A stretch of 64,000 nt of DNA from positions 10,555,787-10,619,786 of the forward strand of contig CM074195.1 of NCBI GenBank assembly GCA_037179385.1. Direction: 5' to 3'. Shown here piece by piece: positions 57,280-64,000 of this stretch. The notes under the pieces were generated by a model, which was not told the DNA's origin, searched no databases, and saw nothing but the letters and a program-made list of their open reading frames with translations. The stretch's first letter is position 1. Every line of letters begins with the position of its first letter. The position numbers and the translations under genes are program-made. The DNA is from Holothuria scabra (taxonomy: Eukaryota; Echinodermata; Holothuroidea; Aspidochirotida; Holothuriidae).

Positions 57280-60139
57280 TTCCTATAAGGAAAGTGTATA
57301 CCCGGCCCAGACTTATGTCTAGGAGGACTAGAGGGCATTGCCAACCGCGAATTCCGTGATTTCCACGTTTTCACCAGTCCATATCGCCACAGTAGACCTT
57401 TACTTAAGTATGAAGTGCAATATACCTACCTTCGATCATTACGTGCACTCCCTGTTTTCCCACTAAACCCAACTGTATCACTTTTTCTGCCTACCCCAAC
57501 TACATCAAACAAAACTGCAAATATGTTGAGGTATGTTTCTCAAACAAAATTTGAGGCATTCATACTCGCGAAAGGGGCGCTGCTTCAGTGATCTAAACTC
57601 ACTATGTTTCACTATTAGTGATCGAAACTCACTAAGTTGCAAAATTTGCTATTTAGCAAATCCCCATACGATGAATAACAAGTAGTTTAGTAGATCGTGA
57701 ATTTGTTGTGATGAGGTTTGTGCATGTCAGAAAAGGAAGGTAATGTTTAAAATAAATACAGGTAAAATTAGTACTGAGAGGTAAGGGAAATAGCAATATT
57801 ATGACACAAGCTTGATGTTTAGAGTAGTATTTCAACGACCCACTGATTTAAATGTCGACTTGATCAAAAGAGTAAGTGGATGGCATCATCTACTAGACCT
57901 CGATAAAAGGACGTGCTTAGATTGCAAAAGTAACGTTTTGGATCATGACTTTCAATAGCCAACACAGCAAAAACTTCACGCCTTTTACTCGACGTTAAAA
58001 CTATCAAAAATTTCCTCACCGAATGAGCATTTCAGTTTTTGAACTCTCTTCGTGTTCTCAGTATTGTTCGATAGAAGTGCTTGTTACGGTTTAGCAGTTA
58101 AACCAGATCTCCTCTGTCTAAATGCACGACATGATCACCAACAAAGCAAGCATATTATTTCAAATCAAAAGAGATCCTGTAGGCTAGCTATCATTTTGGC
58201 TTTTGAGGTTTTAGGGTAGGGAGATAACTACGCTTTCTTTTATTTTACTCCTCTTTCATCAGAGACTCTCTTACAATTGCTCCCATAAGCTTCAAGAAAA
58301 TAATCTTTCTCAAATTTCTCACCACCTCCGATTTCCTTGGTTGTATTAAACGCGCAGCTAGTTTTATTCACAGAACGGTTGCTCAAAGGAACCGTTTTTA
58401 ATTTGTCTTATAAGATTCCTCAGTCAAATATGTGCAGAACAGTAAAGACCTTTTCATAAGGAATAACAACTAACGAAAAAATAATGCGAACTAATATAAA
58501 GTGCATGATGTCAACTGGATAACTAAGTTACTTAGATACGGTAAAGCAAAACCCCGGGCACAAAGTTGACTTTTCCACTGAAAATTCCAATCTGCCACCG
58601 TGAAGCATCAAAATCTCGAAACCGTCCTTCTTCAGTCCTTTTCTAGATCTTTTTCAATCCTTTTTAAACTACGTTAGCATTAAATATCTTCAACTGTATC
58701 ATATCTAAGTTGGATCATAACATCACCGACTCACCTGCAAAATAATCGCCTATTTGCAAGGGTGACTGAATTCAGTAGAAACGTCTAGGCCTGAAAAAAT
58801 TGACTGTTCCTTTCGCTCAATATTTCTATCCGGGAAACTTCATTATCTTATCCTTTCTTTTTTCCAAACCCTCTGTAATGGTTTCAGTTCTGAAGTAGAT
58901 AAACCATCACTTTGGTTTTCGTTCTTGTTCGAGTGATTAATTATTAGTATTTTTGCTTAGCGCCTTTTAATCTACCAGCATTTTCGGATTATCAAAATGA
59001 AAAAGGCACAAAATGAAAACACTGTAGCAAGTCCATGAACAGGCTACTATACTTCCCATTCGCTCGTTACAGGTACCATCGCCTAAGAAACAGAAGGCTC
59101 ACTCGTCATTTACCAGACAAAAAAGTGAAAATCAGTTTGCGATCACATTTAGAATTGGTACTTTAAGAATCCAAGCATGAAAACCTGTCATGCCAAGATG
59201 ATTCCACATAACTGATGGTCGTCAGAGTTGGCAATGAATTGGAAAAGTCTGACGACAAATTGAGACATTTTTCCTCCACCACCAGTATATTTTGTGGACT
59301 TCTCAAGGTTACCTATACTGAGTATATTTTGAAACAGTGTTTTCTTCAAAACGATATATTAGCAATAATGTTATCAACAAATTCAGATTCTATAGAACAT
59401 TTACACCTCTCTTGGTGTAAACTTTGTCAAGTTCGAGTTCAATGAACATTTCAAGTGGAAGTGGAAAAGTAGACAAAAGATCTCAATAACTGTGCACCTG
59501 TTGAATTAGATTTATGAATAGATACTAAGACTGTACGACTGTGTGCTCTGTGGGATCAACCTTTCATGGTGCACCTTCACAACAGGTCCTGAAAATGCTA
59601 CTTCGTCTCGTTGCCTTTCCTTTTTCTCTGTTTACTCAGGCCAAAAAATGTGCAGAAAGAGTTCGCTATTGTTGCATTCATTTCGTTCGTGAACAAAGAA
59701 TGATTAGGTCCTGTGTTATCGAGAATGACGAACACTGCAACATCCCTGTGATGTTGTGAGCTCTGACGTTAGCATACATAATGTGAATGGACAATCGCGG
59801 TCACTGCGAAAAACAGTATGCCCATTGTTCCCCTTTATTATTCTCTTTCTCTCTATATCTCTCTATCTCTCTTCTTTCTTGTCTTCTCAGAAGGAGTTTA
59901 GCTAAATGACCATACAATTTGCCCATTGCATTACAGATCGGGTCCTCGCTGCGGAGTAAACGTGTTTGCAGTAGGCCAAATAAAACCATATCTTACAAAA
60001 GGGATATAGTTCTTGGGCCAGGGTGGAAAATTTGGCCAATTGGTAAGTGAAAATTGGAAAGTGAGTGCTATCAGCTTGTTCGGCAACATCACTTCAATAG
60101 ATTTTTGCATGATAGACCTTTCAAAATCACATCTTTAGC

Positions 60140-60900
60140 CTTCTAATTTGAAGAAAAAACAAAATAGCCGCCGCCAAAATTATCAAATATTTTGTTTCGG
60201 TCATTTTCTGGCTTAGGAAAGGAGTATTGAAGTGGAAAAAATGCTATACTAAAGTGTTGAAAACAAATATTACAATAAAATACAACATGTATACAACAGA
60301 TGGTCATGCCACATGACCCGTTCAATGCGAGAGACTTTCTAATTTGCATAAACAAAATGGCCCCCACTGAAACTTGAAAATACTTACTTTTGGCTATTGG
60401 TGTAAATAGGAATGGAGTATTGAAGTGAAAAAAAAATGCCAAAGTAAACTTTTGGATACAAAACTTTGCTTCGAGTGTACCCAACTATATGTGTGTTTAT
60501 GTCCAATTGAATTTCATTTGAATATTTCCAAAAATTGGACGATTTTTCATGAAAAACTATGGAATGTTGCCATTTTCAGAGTTATTAAGAGCGATGATTT
60601 CTTGCTATTTCTTCCTTCCATCATTAAACAACATAAAATGTAAGCTTTACATATTACGTAACCTATTTAGAAACATATGCATTATAATTAGCGTAAACAC
60701 AATGGCAAAAGCTGAAATTTTGAAATATCCCATTTTATTCATTTCTTAGCCTAAGAAAGCTTTGAAGTTTAAACTTTGCGTTTTTGGATACGAAAATCAA
60801 AACTGCTTAAACACCTGTCACTCTCAATGAAAAATCTTTTGCATAAATCCAAAATGGTGGCGAATTTGCATATTTTGGTGATAGCTTTCATGAAATGAAT
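60140..60900. repeat. degenerate tandem array, ~190-280 bp units
   Basis: Recurring words AAACAAAATGGCC/ACAAAATAGCCGCC, GGAGTATTGAAGTG, AAAAAATGC and TTTTGGATACAAAA/TTTTTGGATACGAAAA occur in the same order at least three times. A related word (GGCCATTTTGTTTATGCAAA) recurs near 62488. Confidence 0.6.
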
Positions 60901-61213
60901 GAATAATGTTGGTTCTTTAAGTTACAATTTTGGAACATTCAGCTAAAAGAACGCTAACATGAAGGCATAACAATCTTGCAATAGTGAAGATCCAGTTTGA
61001 GTTGAACATTATTCGCATTGATATGATAATTCGTCAAAATCTGAGCACTTTTTGTGACTGCTTCATCCAAGCTTCGTTTGCAATGGTGTCATTTTGGCAT
61101 ATTATTTTGGTGTTTTTTGCTATCTCAACTCATGGTTTTGTGACCTTGCAATTGCAAGTGTAAACCTTAAAATTACAAGTGGAATGATTTTCTGAACACC
61201 AATCTTATTTTAG

Positions 61214-61279
61214 CAAATGGTACCTTTGTGTCGGGGTGGAGGAAGAGTAATGTGGAGTATTTCCCAGTACCAGCTGTAG
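61214..61279 (+). CDS. possible orphan small exon, doubtful
   Basis: A 66 base stretch has acceptor tcttattttag, donor GCTGTAG|gtacgt, and an open phase 1-1 frame (ANGTFVSGWRKSNVEYFPVP AV). Phase matches the IgGFc-binding gene family, but no counterpart is visible in the 39.8-54.2 kb gene and no domain is recognised. It may be chance. Confidence 0.2.
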   Translation, partial: QMVPLCRGGGRVMWSISQYQL

Positions 61280-61624
61280 GTACGTTGATTCATTCGTTGT
61301 CGAAAGAGGGTGATCCTTCTGCTTAATGTAGTCAAGTGTATTCTTTCATGTGTAAAAATATGATCATACGTCTATGAGAAACTGAGTGAAGTATAAGGAC
61401 ATATCCTTGCAATTATCCTATATCATCTATCCCTTTTTTGCACATTTACCTTTCCTTGATATATTTCTTGAAATAAAAAAGTAGGTTTACATTACCAGTA
61501 AAATACATTGGTAAACAACACATAATTGTAAGTTACATGGCAGTGAAGCTAACATTAAAGACCATGACCCCTTTCCTTGTGGTATTGAGATAAAGAAAAT
61601 GGAGACATATTTACATCATTTTTG

Positions 61625-61659
61625 AGTCGTGGTTGTAACAGACTGTTACAACCACGACT
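61625..61659. repeat. 35 bp perfect palindrome
   Basis: AGTCGTGGTTGTAACAG, a single A, then its exact complement. Pairing extends outward through a T-run and an A-run with one mismatch. Confidence 0.93.
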
Positions 61660-64000
61660 TAAAAATGCTACTAAGAGAAATTTAGGTTTTATGACCGATT
61701 TTAATCAATTGGAAACAAGATAGATATGTCAGAAATAAATCATTCTGGTCATGGTTTGTCAGATTATGATTGACGTTTTTGTCTCTGCGTTTACAGACTT
61801 GTAGACATTCGTGTTATCTAAAACGGAGGAAGCCAACACGTACATTACTATGTACGTCCCTATTAAGCTATGCACAGTTTCCAGTTTTAGAAATAATGTG
61901 ACATGGTTGCACAGCTTCACAGGGAGAGCTTAATAGGGTATTTCATGAAACCATGTAGTCTTGCTACTATGAGTGAAGAAAGTTAAAAAATCAACCTGAA
62001 CGCTGAAATGAATATCTTGAATACAAAAACCACCAGAGAGAGTCACAGTTTGACAAAATATTACAGCGGTGGAATACGGGTGGGCAATTAGAACTAAAGC
62101 ATTGGTTGATGGACTGCTTGGCTATGTTGAAACACCTCATGTCAGTCCTGAATCAAATTTACTGCTAACTTGAGTGACTTAAAGCAAGAAAATGTCCATA
62201 CTCTGGATTATCAAAGTCAGCCATTTTATTTGTACTTTAGCATCCATAAACCACTGAATGGGTCATGTAAAATACAGAATTAACAAAATCTGTTTGGCAT
62301 AAAAACTACATATAAAAGTAAGGAAATGTTTGGATGCATCCTTCAAAGTAGGAATATCCACTCAAGTGTCATATAAAGCATCACAAAATAATCCCTCATT
62401 TTACGTTAGCACTTGTGTTTACGTAAGAACCCCATTCCTAAGTCGAGAAATGACCACGACTGAATATTAAAAAATTTCAGAGGCGGCCATTTTGTTTATG
62501 CAAATTACTAGCTAAAGCTGTGACTTTAAAAGTCTATCATGCAGAACTGTGTTTAGGTGATATACCTAAACAGGCTGATATCACTCACTTTCTGTGACCC
62601 AATTTGGTACCGACCACCCTATCTGGCCCATGGACTAATACCCAGACTGTGAGTGTGTGAATCAAAAGTATGGTAAATGACGGTGATGTTGCCAATCGCC
62701 GAAATTATTTCTTCATTTTATTGTGAAAAATCTCTCATTCATTTCACTTCACGCATTGGTGGTAAATATGATTTCCATGACCCATTTTGAATATAATTTA
62801 ATTATGTAACAAATTATATGTGCAATTCTAAAAACTGTTTGTTAGGTGGTAAATTTTCCATTCAAATACGATATGGGGCTCGCCTTTGTCATTGTACACC
62901 GGCCATCTGGTAGTATTCAAACAACTATGGCGGAAAGCCTGTGGCAATTCAATAAATAAATATTTAAGGTCGGAATGACCATTTTCAAAACTTCTTTAAA
63001 GTTTTTTGGAAAGAACATACAAGAAAATGTTAGTTTTGTAGCAGCAAAATCTAGAGTTGCCTTCTCCTTTTAGAAACTAATAGAAATGAAAACATTGAAG
63101 TTAAAAGTCATACCTTTTGAATTTGACTTGCACTTTAAAACTACACAGTACAAAGCCATTTAGAAATTTTTTATGATGTAATATTGAGACAAAAGAATTG
63201 AACTCCAAAGGAGAATAAAAATAAAAATACATTGGGCTATGCATGGATATTAAGAGGGATCAAAGGATTTTTGGAGTCCATCATCCTTAACTCGTTTTAC
63301 GTTTATTGTGCACACGAAATTTTTAATCCGTTTATTCATTAAAATTTTGGTAATCGAGAAATGTTTTGGTGTACAAATAACCGATACAGGTAAGTAAAGA
63401 ATTAGTAAGACTGAAGCTGACGATGATGGACTTCAGTTATGGCTTACTTAATCAGACCATCACTTGACTGTTCGGATTGGTCTACTGAGGAGAAAAACCG
63501 TAAAAAGAAACTTTATAAAATCTTGGTGAAAAACCTGGTGCCACCTGATGGTATTGTACAAAATGTAAACAATGTATCCACTCAAAATTAAATTAAAGTT
63601 CATTTAAAATTTTAGATCCACTAATTTGATTTCATGTTGCTTGGAATAACATATCTTCGAAACATTTTTTTTCATTGTTGAGCACTGTTCTGTGACTTTC
63701 TGTTTGCACTTTTAAGCCATCCATCAATTCAGGGGGCATATGAATTGTTTCCTTGTATAGTGTCATAGTTTGCTGTCAGGTGTGAAAGGCCCATTAAGAT
63801 TTAAAGAATGTTTACTCTGTTGCCAAAAATGACTTTTTATTAAGCTTTAATCAATATATACATGTAATAATTTTTTCTACGCTTTTCAATCCGTTTCTTG
63901 TTTTTTGAATTTTGATTTTTTCTTTTTCGTTTTGACCTTTTAGGCTTAAACATTAGTTCTCTACGTCTGTTTGAACTAAAGACAGATTTATTTCATTACC

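Larger units (their letters stand above)
57280..64000 (+). repeat. duplicated block, right copy with insertions
   Basis: Collinear with 33870-36180: 57325-57450, 59095-59170, 59580-59610, 62575-62780, 62850-63070 and 63690-64000 match successive parts of the left copy in the same order and strand. The extra ~4 kb is insertion, including a degenerate tandem array around 60200-60900. The homology runs off the right edge. Confidence 0.7.

Overview
This is eukaryotic, intron-rich, AT-rich DNA with many simple repeats and decayed transposons. Multi-exon CUB-domain genes, an IgGFc-binding-domain protein, a SAMD3-like protein, tRNA-derived SINEs, abundant Penelope-like elements (PLEs) and recurrent TAGGCCT-type words together suggest a marine invertebrate deuterostome. 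An echinoderm, possibly a sea cucumber, is my best guess; this is inference, not proof. Exon borders below were placed by eye from splice consensus, reading frame and domain continuity.

Layout. (1) 0.5-9.8 kb, + strand: exons of a secreted CUB-domain protein, then a last CUB that may be its end or a separate small secreted one-CUB gene. Introns hold a degenerate minisatellite and a dead non-LTR reverse transcriptase. (2) 12-20.5 kb, + strand: seven exons of a SAMD3-like gene, with one doubtful splice junction or frameshift and a possible alternative last exon. (3) 22.9-26.9 kb: a ~4 kb unit bounded by inverted repeats, with a subterminal array of palindromic words and strong hairpins but no recognisable transposase. 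(4) 27.3-31.2 kb: a pile-up of PLE fragments in both orientations. One is split by a 221 bp piggyBac-like MITE with TTAA target duplication. Hammerhead-ribozyme-like motifs sit 3' of the PLE coding regions. (5) 31.3-33.8 kb: AT microsatellite, a tRNA-like SINE head, and unassigned DNA. (6) 39.8-54.2 kb, + strand: a secreted IgGFc-binding-domain gene (signal-peptide exon, four-cysteine exon, a short linker exon present in three tandem copies, and a large last exon). A Ty3/gypsy relic lies in its long intron. (7) 54.2-56.1 kb: a tRNA-derived SINE and a further PLE copy on the - strand. (8) 57.3-64.0 kb: a diverged, insertion-loaded copy of the 33.9-36.2 kb block that lies upstream of the IgGFc-binding gene. 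This predicts a tandem paralogue just beyond the right edge.

The functional theme is secreted recognition or adhesion proteins (CUB, IgGFc-binding domain) in DNA being reshaped by tandem duplication and retroelements. The most interesting structures are the PLE/hammerhead cluster, the TTAA MITE whose removal restores the PLE frame, and the three-copy linker exon. No prokaryotic gene, CRISPR array or operon is present.
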